Assembly: GCA_020845695.1 (NCBI GenBank)
Contig: JADLFG010000018.1
Coordinates: 1 to 45,835 of the forward strand
Direction of reading: 5' to 3'
From: Thermoleophilia bacterium
GTDB lineage: Bacteria; Actinomycetota; Thermoleophilia; Gaiellales; Gaiellaceae
Length of the DNA stretch: 45,835 nucleotides
Part shown: positions 16,427 to 24,218 of the stretch, in pieces
Position numbering within the stretch: position 1 is the first letter of the stretch
Layout of the letters: every line of letters starts with the position of its first letter
Program-made: the position numbers and the translations under genes
Notes under the pieces: generated by a model
What the model was told of the DNA's origin: nothing
Database searches by the model: none
Seen by the model: only the letters and a program-made list of their open reading frames with translations

Positions 16427-17527
16427 GTGAACGTGATCTCCCTCGCCCGCGGCAACCCGACGCCCGACATCCTCCCCGTCGCCGAGCTCGCCGACTGCGC
16501 GCGGGCGGTGATCGAGCGCGACGGGCCCGTGATCCTCAACTACGGGACGGGCGGCGGCTACCAGCCCCTGCGCGAGTGGATCGCGGGCAGGCACGGGGTC
16601 GAGCCGGCGCAGGTGATCGTCACGCCGAGCTCGCTGCTCGGGTTCCGGTTCGTCATGCGCCAGCTCGTCGGCGACGGTGCCGCGGTCGCGGTCGAGGCGC
16701 CGAGCTACGACCGCACGATCCTCGTCCTGCGGGAGCTCGGCGCCCGCGTCCAGGGTGTCCCGATGGACGACGAGGGACTGGAGCTCGACCAGCTCGAGGA
16801 GTTGCTCGCGGGGGGCGATCCGCCGCGGGCGCTCTACACGATCCCGACCTTCCAGAACCCGTCCGGGCGGACGCTTTCGCTCGAGCGCCGCCGCGCGCTC
16901 GTCGAGCTCGCCCGCACCCGCGGCCTGCTCCTGTTCGAGGACGACCCGTACGGGCTCGTCCGCTTCGAGGGGGAGCCGCTGCCGTCCCTGTACGAGCTCG
17001 CCGGCGGTGAGGGCGTCGTCTACGCCTCCTCGTTCTCGAAGACGGTCGCGCCCGGCCTGCGCGTCGGCTACGTGGTCGTGCCGGCGGAGCTCGCGGCCCC
17101 AGTCGAGAAGATCGCGAACGGCACCTACATCTCGCCGCCGCTCCTGCCCCAGGCGGCGATCCACGAGCTGATTCGCCGCGGCGGCTTCGAGCCGAACCTG
17201 GAGCGGACACGCGAGTTGCTGAGGCTTCGCCGCGACGCGATGGTCGACGCGCTCGCCGACGCGATGCCCGTCGGCTCCGCCTGGAACCGCCCCCAGGGTG
17301 GCTACTTCCTGTGGGTCGACTTCCCGCTCGGCGTGGCGACCGACGACGTCTTCGCGCGCGCGGCCGCAGCCGGGGTCGCGTTCGTCAAGGGCAGGGACTT
17401 CTTCCCTGGGCCCGGCGGCGAGAGCTCGGCCCGGCTCGCGTTCAGCTTCCCCTCGGTGGAGGAGATCCACGAGGCCGTGCGGCGGCTCGCTGCGCTCGTC
17501 CGCGAGGCTGTGCCCGCTACGACGTAG
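16427..17527 (+). CDS. PLP-dependent aminotransferase, fold type I (LysN/MocR-like)
   Basis: 366 residues. The protein starts directly with the aminotransferase domain and has no GntR-type DNA-binding part, so it is an enzyme rather than a MocR regulator. NYGTGGGYQPLREWIAGRHG, TIPTFQNPSGRTLS, LFEDDPYGLVRFEG (Asp binding the pyridine N) and ASSFSKTVAPGLRVGYVV (Schiff-base Lys, phosphate Arg) are all in place. Closest type by motif is the 2-aminoadipate/aromatic aminotransferase group; the true substrate cannot be read. Its 3' end overlaps the convergent PDZ-Lon gene by 11 bp. Confidence 0.88.
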   Translation: MNVISLARGNPTPDILPVAELADCARAVIERDGPVILNYGTGGGYQPLREWIAGRHGVEPAQVIVTPSSLLGFRFVMRQLVGDGAAVAVEAPSYDRTILVLRELGARVQGVPMDDEGLELDQLEELLAGGDPPRALYTIPTFQNPSGRTLSLERRRALVELARTRGLLLFEDDPYGLVRFEGEPLPSLYELAGGEGVVYASSFSKTVAPGLRVGYVVVPAELAAPVEKIANGTYISPPLLPQAAIHELIRRGGFEPNLERTRELLRLRRDAMVDALADAMPVGSAWNRPQGGYFLWVDFPLGVATDDVFARAAAAGVAFVKGRDFFPGPGGESSARLAFSFPSVEEIHEAVRRLAALVREAVPATT

Positions 17528-18536
17528 CTCCGAGCGCGCTCAGCGCCTCGCTGAACGTCTCGACCGAAACCACGCGCAGGCCGTCGGCGTACCTGCGGGC
17601 CTCCTCGGCGTTGTCCTCGGGCACGACGAGCACGTCGGCGTCCGCGCGCCTCGCGCCGATCACCTTCTGGCGAATGCCACCGATCGCGCCGACGCTGCCG
17701 TCGAGCAGGATCTCGCCGGTCGCGACGACCGTCCGGCCCCGGTCGACGTCGGGGCCGAGCTCGTCGACGATGTGGAGGGCGAACGCGAGCCCGGCGGAGG
17801 GACCGCCGATCGAGCCCGCGTCGATCTCGATCTCGACCGGCAGGTCGATCTCGGCGGCCTGCTGGACGAGCACCCCGATCACGGCGCGTTCGGGCTCGTC
17901 CTCGGCGGCCTCGGTCGCGATCGTGTGGTCGGTCGGCTCCCCGTCCCGCTCGACCGTGATCGTCACCTCCGCGCCGGGCTCGAGGTCGGCAAGCGCCGCG
18001 CGGAGATCCGGCGGGGTCAGCACCTCGACGTCGTGTGCCCGCACGATCACGTCGCCCGGCTCGAGGTCGGCGCCGGCGGCCGGGGAGTCGGGGAGCACGA
18101 GCGAGATCTCGGCTCCGACCGGGACGGCGTCGACGTCGTACCCGAGCGCGCGCAGCGCGACCGCGGCGGCGATCTGCTGGGAGCGCGTCATGTCGAGCCG
18201 CGAGCTCTGGCGGCGCTGCTGTTCGCTCACGCCGACCGGGTTCAGGACTTCGTCGGGGACGAGCGTGGCGCCGTCGTGGAGGCCCGGGAACAGCCGCTCG
18301 AGCAGGCTGGCTTTGCGGACGAGGATGTCGACCATGTAGATGCCGCTGCCGGTCGCGTCGGCGGTTTCCTCCACCTCGCCCTTGCCGTCGATGGCGACGA
18401 GCGGCTCGACCGGCTTCGCCTCGTCGGGCAGCAGCAGGTACTCGCCCGAGGGGGCGAACCACAGCCCGGCGCCTGTTCCGCCGATGACGACGAGAGCGAG
18501 CGCGAGGCTCCTGCGCCAGCCGAGAAGACGCCGCAC
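17517..18536 (-). CDS. Membrane-anchored PDZ-Lon (S16) serine protease
   Basis: 339 residues, in the YlbL-like family. One N-terminal membrane helix (LALALVVIGGTGAGLWFAP, residues 10-28) leaves the rest outside. A PDZ domain covers about 150-225 (SPAAGADLEPGDVIVRAHDVEV). The Lon-type peptidase domain follows, with the catalytic Ser in GSIGGPSAGLAFAL and the catalytic Lys in IRQKVIGARRA. The dyad is complete. In this family the AAA+ domain of true Lon is absent, so it is ATP-independent. GTG start with a -10 box 7 nt upstream. Confidence 0.88.
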   Translation of the reverse strand: MRRLLGWRRSLALALVVIGGTGAGLWFAPSGEYLLLPDEAKPVEPLVAIDGKGEVEETADATGSGIYMVDILVRKASLLERLFPGLHDGATLVPDEVLNPVGVSEQQRRQSSRLDMTRSQQIAAAVALRALGYDVDAVPVGAEISLVLPDSPAAGADLEPGDVIVRAHDVEVLTPPDLRAALADLEPGAEVTITVERDGEPTDHTIATEAAEDEPERAVIGVLVQQAAEIDLPVEIEIDAGSIGGPSAGLAFALHIVDELGPDVDRGRTVVATGEILLDGSVGAIGGIRQKVIGARRADADVLVVPEDNAEEARRYADGLRVVSVETFSEALSALGATS

Positions 18537-18543
18537 GCGGCCG

Positions 18544-18549
18544 ATCGTA
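18544..18549 (-). promoter_or_regulatory. -10 box for the PDZ-Lon gene
   Basis: TACGAT on the minus strand, 7 nt before the GTG start. Confidence 0.55.
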
Positions 18550-18606
18550 CCGGCGCGCCGCGCCGCGCCGTCCCATGATGTTGCAGCGCAGGCGCGGGGA
18601 AGGTAG

Positions 18607-18626
18607 GGGCGAGACGCGTCTCGCCC
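18607..18626. repeat. GGGCGAGAC palindrome, copy 4
   Basis: Arms GGGCGAGAC and GTCTCGCCC. Compared with copy 1, G/C positions changed on both arms together, so pairing is kept. Confidence 0.6.
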
Positions 18627-18679
18627 GTAGCGATGCCGGCGGCCCCTGCGACGTTCCTGTCCGGTCGGCCGGGGTGGGG

Positions 18680-18699
18680 GGGCGGGGCGTGTCCCGCCC
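18680..18699. repeat. GGGCGGGGC palindrome, copy 5
   Basis: Arms GGGCGGGGC and GTCCCGCCC; one G-T pairing position near the centre, otherwise perfect. Confidence 0.6.
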
Positions 18700-18751
18700 G
18701 CGGCGATGCCGGTGGTCCCGGCGACGTTCCGGTCCGGTCGGCGGGGTGTAG

Positions 18752-18771
18752 GGGCGAGACTTGTCTCGCCC
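18752..18771. repeat. GGGCGAGAC palindrome, copy 6
   Basis: Arms GGGCGAGAC and GTCTCGCCC around TT. Again a paired change relative to copies 1, 2 and 5. Confidence 0.6.
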
Positions 18772-18853
18772 TGGTCTCGGGCCGGGCAGGCCCGGCCCGG
18801 CGCGGCCGTCGCGGCCGATCCCGGCGGGCGGCATCCGGCCGAACGTCATGTGG

Positions 18854-18873
18854 GGGCGGGGCGTGTCCCGCCC
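18854..18873. repeat. GGGCGGGGC palindrome, copy 7
   Basis: Same sequence as copy 5. It lies just 9 bp from the malate dehydrogenase stop codon and may end that transcript as a hairpin. Confidence 0.6.
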
Positions 18874-18881
18874 GCGGCGAG

Positions 18882-19805
18882 CTACCCGCCGAGGACGGCC
18901 ACTACCTCCCGCACCGCGTCAGCGGAGTGGGCAAGCTCGGTCCGCTCGTCGGCGGTCAACTCGAGCTCGACGATCCGCTCGATCCCGCCCGAGCCGAGCA
19001 CGACCGGGACGCCCATGTAGAGGCCGTCGATGCCGTACTCGCCCTCGAGCAGGGCGGTGCAAGGCAGCACCCGCTTCTGGTCGAGCACGATCGAGGTGAC
19101 CATCTCTGCCACCGCCGCGCCCGGTGCGTACCACGCGGACGTCTTGAGCAAGTTGACGATCTCGCCGCCGCCCTTGCGTGTCCGCTCGACCATCTCGGCG
19201 ATCCGCTCCGGGGTGGTCAGTCTCGTCAGCGGCACGCCGCCGACAGTCGTCGCCGACACGACCGGCACCATCTGGTCGCCGTGGCCGCCGAGCACGACCG
19301 CCTGCACGTCCCGATCGGACATGCCCGTTTCCCAGGCGATGAAAGTCCGGAAGCGCGCGGTATCGAGGATCCCGGCCATGCCGAACACGCGCTCCTTCGG
19401 GAGCCCGGAAACGCTCTTCGCCACGTGGCACATGGCGTCGAGCGGATTCGTGACCACGACGACGATCGCGTCCGGTGACTCCGCCACCGCGGCGCCCGTG
19501 ACCGTCGCGACGATCGCCTGGTTCGTCGTCACGAGATCGTCGCGGCTCATCCCGGGTGCCCGCGGGCGCCCGGAGGTGACCACGATCACGTCCGAGCCGG
19601 CCGTCGCCTCGTACCCGTTCGTACCGACGACCCTCGCCTCGTAGCCGAGTACCGGCCCCGCCTCGTTCATGTCGAGCGCCTTGCCCTGCGGCAAGCCCTC
19701 GATGATGTCGACGAGGACGACGTCGGCGTAGTCGCACCTCGCGATCTCCTGTGCCGCAGTCGCGCCCACGTTGCCGGCGCCGATGACGGTGACCTTGCGT
19801 CTCAT
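18882..19805 (-). CDS. mdh: Malate dehydrogenase (NAD, LDH-like type)
   Basis: 307 residues. VTVIGAGNVGATAAQEIA is the NAD-binding loop, and VLVDI carries the acidic residue that selects NAD over NADP. SGRPRAPGMSRDDLVTTN is the substrate loop; Arg where lactate dehydrogenase has Gln marks oxaloacetate/malate. VVTNPLDAM and GGHGDQMVPV (catalytic His) complete the site. The enzyme links malate to oxaloacetate for the citrate synthase gene that diverges from it and for PEP carboxykinase downstream in the window. ATG start, with AGGGAG about 13 nt upstream on a leader of about 33 nt. Confidence 0.94.
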   Translation of the reverse strand: MRRKVTVIGAGNVGATAAQEIARCDYADVVLVDIIEGLPQGKALDMNEAGPVLGYEARVVGTNGYEATAGSDVIVVTSGRPRAPGMSRDDLVTTNQAIVATVTGAAVAESPDAIVVVVTNPLDAMCHVAKSVSGLPKERVFGMAGILDTARFRTFIAWETGMSDRDVQAVVLGGHGDQMVPVVSATTVGGVPLTRLTTPERIAEMVERTRKGGGEIVNLLKTSAWYAPGAAVAEMVTSIVLDQKRVLPCTALLEGEYGIDGLYMGVPVVLGSGGIERIVELELTADERTELAHSADAVREVVAVLGG

Positions 19806-19845
19806 GAGGATCGTCGCTCCCTGTCTCGTCTGTGTGGCGGGCGCG

Positions 19846-19851
19846 ATTCTA
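19846..19851 (-). promoter_or_regulatory. -10 box for mdh
   Basis: TAGAAT on the minus strand, 40 nt before the ATG, giving a real leader unlike most genes here. Confidence 0.45.
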
Positions 19852-19912
19852 CTCGCACGTCGCCGGCCCCGGCCGCGCCTAGCGTTCCGCGGCCCGGGGA
19901 TCGGCAGCCCGG

Positions 19913-19918
19913 TAGGAT
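19913..19918 (+). promoter_or_regulatory. -10 box for citrate synthase
   Basis: TAGGAT, 9 nt before the ATG. Divergent from mdh, so a shared control region of 122 bp serves two TCA-cycle genes. Confidence 0.55.
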
Positions 19919-19927
19919 GGGCGCGCC

Positions 19928-21058
19928 ATGACGGATGCGAAGGCAGGGCTGGAGGGAATCGTCGTCGCGCGATCGGAGCTCTGCTCGATCGACGGCCAGC
20001 AAGGCATTCTCAGCTTCCGCGGCTACGACATCCACGAGCTCGCGCGGCATGCCACCTACGAGGAGGTCGCGTACTTGCTCCTGCGCGGCGAGCTGCCCTC
20101 GTCCGCAGCGCTCGCAGCGTTCGCGGCCGAGCTCGCCGAGGCCCGGGCAGTGTCGGGCGAGGCGGCGCAGGTGGTCGACCTGATCGCGCGTGACGCGGCC
20201 CCGATGGAGATGCTGCGCACCGCCGTGTCCGCCACCTCGTTCGACGATCCGGACAAGGAGTCGAACTCGGAGGAGGCGAACCAGCGCAAGGCCGTCCGGC
20301 TGATCGCGAAGATCCCCACCCTGATCGCCCGCTACCACCGGCGCCGCTGCGGGCTCGAGCCGATCGATCCGGATCCGGAGCTCTCATACGCGGAGAGCTT
20401 CCTGGCGATGCTGGGCGGCCGGCGTCCCGACGAGGAGGCCGCGCGAACGTTCGACGTGGCGATGATCCTCCACGCCGACCACGAGATGAACGCGTCCACG
20501 TTCACCGCCCGCGTGATCGCCTCGACGCTCGCGGACATGCATTCGGCGGTCGTCGGAGCGATCGGAGCGCTCAAAGGGCCGCTCCACGGCGGCGCCAACG
20601 AGCAGGTGATGCGCACGCTCGAGTCGATTGACGACCCCGGCGGGGTCGAGGACGAGATCCGTCGCCGGCTTGCAGAGCACGAGCGGATCATGGGCTTCGG
20701 CCATCGCGTCTACAAGACGATGGATCCGCGGGCGGCGATCCTCAAGGAGCTCGCGCGCACGCTGGCCGCGCGCGCGAGCGGCTCGGGACCCGACTGGTTC
20801 TCGATGTCCGAGCGGATCGAGCGCGTGGTCACCGCCGAGAAGGGGCTCTACCCGAACGTCGACTTCTACTCGGCCTCCACCTATCGCTACCTCGGCATTC
20901 CGACAGAGCTGTTCACGACCCTGTTCGTCGCGAGCCGGGTGGTCGGCTGGGCCGCGCACGTGATCGAGCAGCACCGTGACAACCGGCTGATCCGGCCGAG
21001 CTCGTTGTACGTGGGGCCGGACCGTCGCGAGTACCCGGCGCGTACCGGAACCAGTTGA
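19928..21058 (+). CDS. gltA: Citrate synthase
   Basis: 376 residues, the short type-I-like form. ILSFRGYDIHELA opens the chain. Catalytic residues are visible: His in LKGPLHGGANE, His in MGFGHRVYK, and Asp in PNVDFYSAS. LHADHEMNASTFTARV is a further hallmark. It condenses acetyl-CoA with oxaloacetate. 2-Methylcitrate synthases look very alike; the absence of other prp genes and the nearby TCA genes favour citrate synthase. A TTGA overlap couples it to the next gene. Confidence 0.9.
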   Translation: MTDAKAGLEGIVVARSELCSIDGQQGILSFRGYDIHELARHATYEEVAYLLLRGELPSSAALAAFAAELAEARAVSGEAAQVVDLIARDAAPMEMLRTAVSATSFDDPDKESNSEEANQRKAVRLIAKIPTLIARYHRRRCGLEPIDPDPELSYAESFLAMLGGRRPDEEAARTFDVAMILHADHEMNASTFTARVIASTLADMHSAVVGAIGALKGPLHGGANEQVMRTLESIDDPGGVEDEIRRRLAEHERIMGFGHRVYKTMDPRAAILKELARTLAARASGSGPDWFSMSERIERVVTAEKGLYPNVDFYSASTYRYLGIPTELFTTLFVASRVVGWAAHVIEQHRDNRLIRPSSLYVGPDRREYPARTGTS

Positions 21059-21558
21059 ACCTCGCTGAGGTCGCGGAGCGGGCGGCGGGCATCACGGACG
21101 AGCGGGAGCTCGCTCAGCTTCGCCACGCCGTGGAGGAGGAGCTCGAGTCCTCCGCGCGCGCGGAGGATTTCCGGGCGCGAGCGGCCGCGTACCGGGCCGT
21201 GGGGCAGCTGCGCTACCGCGCGAAGACCGAGCTCTTGCGGCGGGGTCTCGAGGACGAGTCCCCGGCCTGCCGGGGCTCCGCGCTGCTCTCGCTCGAGCTG
21301 CTGTCTCGTGATCATGCGGGCGTCGTCAACGCGGTCCGCTCGCTGCTGCACCAGCTCGCGAACGCGGATCCGAACGCGACCGTCCGGCGGATGGCGATCC
21401 TCGCGCTCAAGAACGGCTCTCCGCACGCGGACACGGTCGTGCTGCTCGAGCACATCGCCGCCTCCGACGAGGAGGACGCCGAGCTCCGCGGCGCCGCCAA
21501 GCGGGTTGCGGACGCGCTTCGCAAGAAGCAGCGCGAGCGCCGTCCGGGTTCGCGCTAG
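21055..21558 (+). CDS. HEAT/ARM-like helical protein of unknown function
   Basis: 167 residues, almost all helical and highly charged. Segments such as SPACRGSALLSLELLSRDHAGVVNAVRSLLHQL and NATVRRMAILALKNGSPHADTVVLLEHIA look like HEAT-type helical pairs. A basic tail ends [12 protein letters not shown]. No catalytic motif is visible. TTG start overlapping the citrate synthase stop, so it is made together with that enzyme; a role as binding or scaffold protein is only a guess. Its end overlaps the convergent PHP gene by 4 bp. Confidence 0.6.
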   Translation: MNLAEVAERAAGITDERELAQLRHAVEEELESSARAEDFRARAAAYRAVGQLRYRAKTELLRRGLEDESPACRGSALLSLELLSRDHAGVVNAVRSLLHQLANADPNATVRRMAILALKNGSPHADTVVLLEHIAASDEEDAELRGAAKRVADALRKKQRERRPGSR

Positions 21559-22262
21559 CGGGCGCCGCGCCGCCCGTCCACCAACCGGCGGGGGAGCTCT
21601 GCCAGACGGGAGCGCGCCTTCGTTCCGACCTGGGCGAGCGAGTTACGGTGGCGGTCCACGATCGTCCCGTCGCGCAGGCGCGCGAGCACCGTGGTCGCGT
21701 CGAGCGGCCCCTCAGCGACGGAGACGAGGCAGTGCCCGATCTCGGGCGGCTCGTGCGCGTCGCTACCGGCGCCGAGCGGGAGCCCGCGCTCGCGGGCCCA
21801 GGCCCGTGCCCGCGTGTCGGGACCGCCCGTGAACGGGCCGCCGTTTCGGCCCTCGACGACGTCCACGAGCCCGCGCTCGGCGAGCTGCTCGCGAGCGCGT
21901 CCGGTGAGGGGCTTGCGGACCAGGCGGTAGAAGGGATGCTGGAGGTAGACGAGGCCGCCCTGGCCGCGGATCAGCTCGGCGGTCTTGCGCGCCGTCAGGC
22001 CGGCCGGGATCGGCTCGTCCAGGAAGAGGCCGATCAGCTCTCCGTCGGCGGTGTCGACCTCGATCCCCACGATCACCGGGAACGACGCGGCGGCGGCGAA
22101 GGCGAGCGCTCCGTCGATGCGGTTGTGATCGGTGATCGCGACGGCGTCGAAACGGCCGGCGGCGTACGCGCGCTCGTAGTCGGCAAGCGTATTCGACGCG
22201 TCGTGCGAGCGGTCGGAGTGGTTATGGAGATCGAGGAGCTGACGGCCGGGAGACGGGCTCAT
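21555..22262 (-). CDS. PHP-domain metal-dependent phosphoesterase
   Basis: 235 residues. [13 protein letters not shown] is the first PHP motif (HxH plus downstream Asp), [12 protein letters not shown] the second, VGIEVDT and YLQHPF supply further metal ligands, and [13 protein letters not shown] the last. All expected metal-binding residues are present, so hydrolysis of a phosphoester is likely; the substrate (RNA end, nucleotide or sugar phosphate) is unknown. ATG start overlapping the xerD-like stop (ATGA), last gene of the xerC-xerD-PHP unit. Confidence 0.82.
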   Translation of the reverse strand: MSPSPGRQLLDLHNHSDRSHDASNTLADYERAYAAGRFDAVAITDHNRIDGALAFAAAASFPVIVGIEVDTADGELIGLFLDEPIPAGLTARKTAELIRGQGGLVYLQHPFYRLVRKPLTGRAREQLAERGLVDVVEGRNGGPFTGGPDTRARAWARERGLPLGAGSDAHEPPEIGHCLVSVAEGPLDATTVLARLRDGTIVDRHRNSLAQVGTKARSRLAELPRRLVDGRRGAR

Positions 22263-23179
22263 CCCCCGGAAGGATGCCCGCCGCCTCGCACGGCGTGGGG
22301 GTGGGCCTTGAAGTACGTCTCGCGGCGGCGCCGGTCGGACACGTGTGTGTAGAGCTCGGTGGTCGCGAGATCGGCATGGCCGAGCAGCTCCTGCACCGAG
22401 CGGAGGTCGGCGCCGCCCTCGAGCAGGTGGGTGGCGAACGAGTGCCGTAGGAGATGGGGGTGGACACGCTCCGGCTCGAGGCCGGCGCGCTCGGCGAGGC
22501 GACGCAGGATGAGGAAGGCGCCCGCGCGGGTCAGCGCGCCGCCCTGGGCGTTCAGGAACAGCTCGGGGCGGTGGCGGCGGTCGAGGTAGGGCCGGCCGCG
22601 GGAGAGGTACCGGCGAAGCGCCTCGGTTGCCTCTCGCCCCAGCGGGACGAGTCGCTCCTTGCCGCCCTTGCCGAAGGGGCGCACGAGTCGCTCGCCGAGG
22701 TCGACGCGCCCACGGTCGAGGCCGACCGCCTCGCTGACGCGCAGGCCCGAGCCGTAGAGGAGCTCGACGAGGGCGCGGTCGCGAAGCTGGCGGGGGGTGA
22801 TCCCGTTCGCGGCCTGGATCAGACGTTCCGCTTCCGCGGGCGACAGCGTCCGCGGCAGGCGCCTTCGCCTGCGAGGCAGCTCGACCTCGGCGGCCGGGTT
22901 GTCGGGACGCGTGCCGAGCAGGACGAGGTGGCGGTAGAAGCTCCTCGCGGCGGCCGCGCGGCGCGCGATCGAGCTGGCGGCGAGACCGCGCTCGCGCAGA
23001 GCCGCCAGCCAGGCTTCGAGCTCCGGCGCGGTCGCGTCGGCGGGCGGGCGCCCGAGGCAGGCCGCGAGATCGGCGAGGTCGCGGCGGTAGGCGTCGAGCG
23101 TCCGGGGTGAGCGGCGGGCGCCGAGGAGGGCGAGGAAGCCCTCGACGTGGGGGTCAGGCGCGGGGATGGGCCCGGTCAT
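22259..23179 (-). CDS. xerD: Tyrosine recombinase XerD-like
   Basis: 306 residues. An N-terminal core-binding SAM-like domain ([24 protein letters not shown]) is followed by the catalytic domain, with all expected residues: Arg in [12 protein letters not shown], Lys in [11 protein letters not shown], His-x2-Arg in [17 protein letters not shown], His in [16 protein letters not shown] and the nucleophile Tyr there. XerD resolves chromosome dimers at dif together with XerC. The frame is open further upstream, but that part is antisense-like shadow of the preceding gene; MTGPIPAP is the sensible start, overlapping that gene by 26 nt. Confidence 0.88.
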   Translation of the reverse strand: MTGPIPAPDPHVEGFLALLGARRSPRTLDAYRRDLADLAACLGRPPADATAPELEAWLAALRERGLAASSIARRAAAARSFYRHLVLLGTRPDNPAAEVELPRRRRRLPRTLSPAEAERLIQAANGITPRQLRDRALVELLYGSGLRVSEAVGLDRGRVDLGERLVRPFGKGGKERLVPLGREATEALRRYLSRGRPYLDRRHRPELFLNAQGGALTRAGAFLILRRLAERAGLEPERVHPHLLRHSFATHLLEGGADLRSVQELLGHADLATTELYTHVSDRRRRETYFKAHPHAVRGGGHPSGG

Positions 23180-24062
23180 AGACGCGGCGCAGGCGCTTTC
23201 CGTCGACATGGCTGTAGACCTGCGTGGTCGAGAGGGACGAGTGGCCGAGCAGCTCCTGGATCGTGCGCAGGTCGGCACCGCCCTCGAGCAGGTGGGTGGC
23301 GAACGCGTGGCGGAGCCGGTGCGGGTTGCGAACGAGGCGTCGCAGCGTGGACGTGTCGAGCGGGCGACCCCGGACGGAGAGGAACAGGGTGTTGGCCGCT
23401 CCTCGCGCGAGCTGCGGGCGGCCGTCAGCGAGGTAGCGGCGCAGGTGATGGGCGGCCTCCTCGCCGAGGGGGACGACGCGCTCCTTGCCACCCTTGCCGT
23501 GAACCCTCAGCGCCTCCTGCTCGAAGTCGACGTCCGCGAGCGAGAGCGCGACGACCTCGCGGGAGCGGAGGCCGGCCGAGTAGGCGAGCTCGAAGAGTGC
23601 CCGGTTGCGCAGGGCGAGTGGCCCAACCCCGTCGAGCTCGCCAAGGAGGGCATCGGTCTCGCGTGTCGTGGGGGCGTGGGGGAGCCGGCGCTGCCGGCGC
23701 GAGGCGAGGGTGACGTCCGGGACCCGGCCGGGGCCGAGCGTCGCCCGCAGCAGCGAGCGGATCGCGGCCAGCTTGCGCGCGAGCGTCGCCGGGGCGAGCT
23801 TGCGCGGCCGGCGGCCGGGGCGGGCGCCGCCGAGCTCGGTCGCGTAGGCGGTGAGCACCCGCACGTCCACCTGCTCGAGCGAGAGACCGCGGCGCCTGAG
23901 CCACGCGCCGAACTCTTCGAGGTCTGCGCGGTAGCTTCGCCGGGTCGCCTCGGACAGCGACGGGCGCGCGAGGAAGCGCTCGATCGCGGCGCGGTTCTCC
24001 ACGGCCGCGGGTTCTCGCTCGAGCGGCCGCTTCCTGCCCGGCTCGGCCTCGCGCAACTTCAT
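23154..24062 (-). CDS. xerC: Tyrosine recombinase XerC-like
   Basis: 302 residues with the same two-domain plan as its neighbour: core-binding part around residues 25-110, then Arg in SAGLRSREVVAL, Lys in [27 protein letters not shown], and LLGHSSLSTTQVYSHV with the nucleophile Tyr. Catalytically complete. It lies directly upstream of the xerD-like gene and is clearly its paralogue (28 identical bases around the HLLEGG region in both). Which of the two plays XerC cannot be decided without alignment. The 5' side is crowded with GGGGTCAGACCCC units; a possible TAACCT -10 box is at 24107-24112. Confidence 0.85.
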   Translation of the reverse strand: MKLREAEPGRKRPLEREPAAVENRAAIERFLARPSLSEATRRSYRADLEEFGAWLRRRGLSLEQVDVRVLTAYATELGGARPGRRPRKLAPATLARKLAAIRSLLRATLGPGRVPDVTLASRRQRRLPHAPTTRETDALLGELDGVGPLALRNRALFELAYSAGLRSREVVALSLADVDFEQEALRVHGKGGKERVVPLGEEAAHHLRRYLADGRPQLARGAANTLFLSVRGRPLDTSTLRRLVRNPHRLRHAFATHLLEGGADLRTIQELLGHSSLSTTQVYSHVDGKRLRRVYDRAHPRA

Positions 24063-24076
24063 CGCGAAGCGATCGA

Positions 24077-24090
24077 GGGGTCAGACCCCC
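24077..24090. repeat. GGGGTCAGACCCC unit in xerC leader
   Basis: Single palindromic unit 15 bp upstream of the xerC-like start codon. If transcription begins at the possible upstream -10 box, it lies in the 5' untranslated leader and could fold over the ribosome site. Confidence 0.65.
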
Positions 24091-24132
24091 TGATGCGACA
24101 CGACTCAGGTTACTTCAGCGTTCGCGCATCCC

Positions 24133-24171
24133 GGGGTCTGACCCCGGGGTCTGACCCCGGGGTCAGACCCC
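24133..24171. repeat. Three tandem GGGGTCWGACCCC units
   Basis: Three abutting 13-bp units, the first two in TCTGA and the third in TCAGA orientation, flanked symmetrically by CATCCC and GGGATG. This is the densest site of the family in the window, between the xerC-like gene and the PEP carboxykinase 3' end. Confidence 0.75.
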
Positions 24172-24218
24172 GGGATGGACACTGCCCGCGGCGGGGTGGT
24201 GGCGGCACCCACCCGGCC

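Larger units (their letters stand above)
18537..18881. other. Intergenic palindrome cluster
   Basis: About 345 bp between the PDZ-Lon promoter and the malate dehydrogenase stop. It holds four GGGCGRGRC-type palindromes and a roughly 73-bp tandem unit (18632-18680 resembles 18704-18753). No gene is supported. Confidence 0.6.

Noticed and set aside
22259..23491. 410-codon version of the xerD-like gene
   Set aside because: The first 104 codons read through the other recombinase gene out of frame and show no recombinase pattern; MTGPIPAP is the natural start.
24133..24171. Tandem palindromes considered as a small CRISPR array
   Set aside because: Units abut with no spacers, and no cas gene is present.
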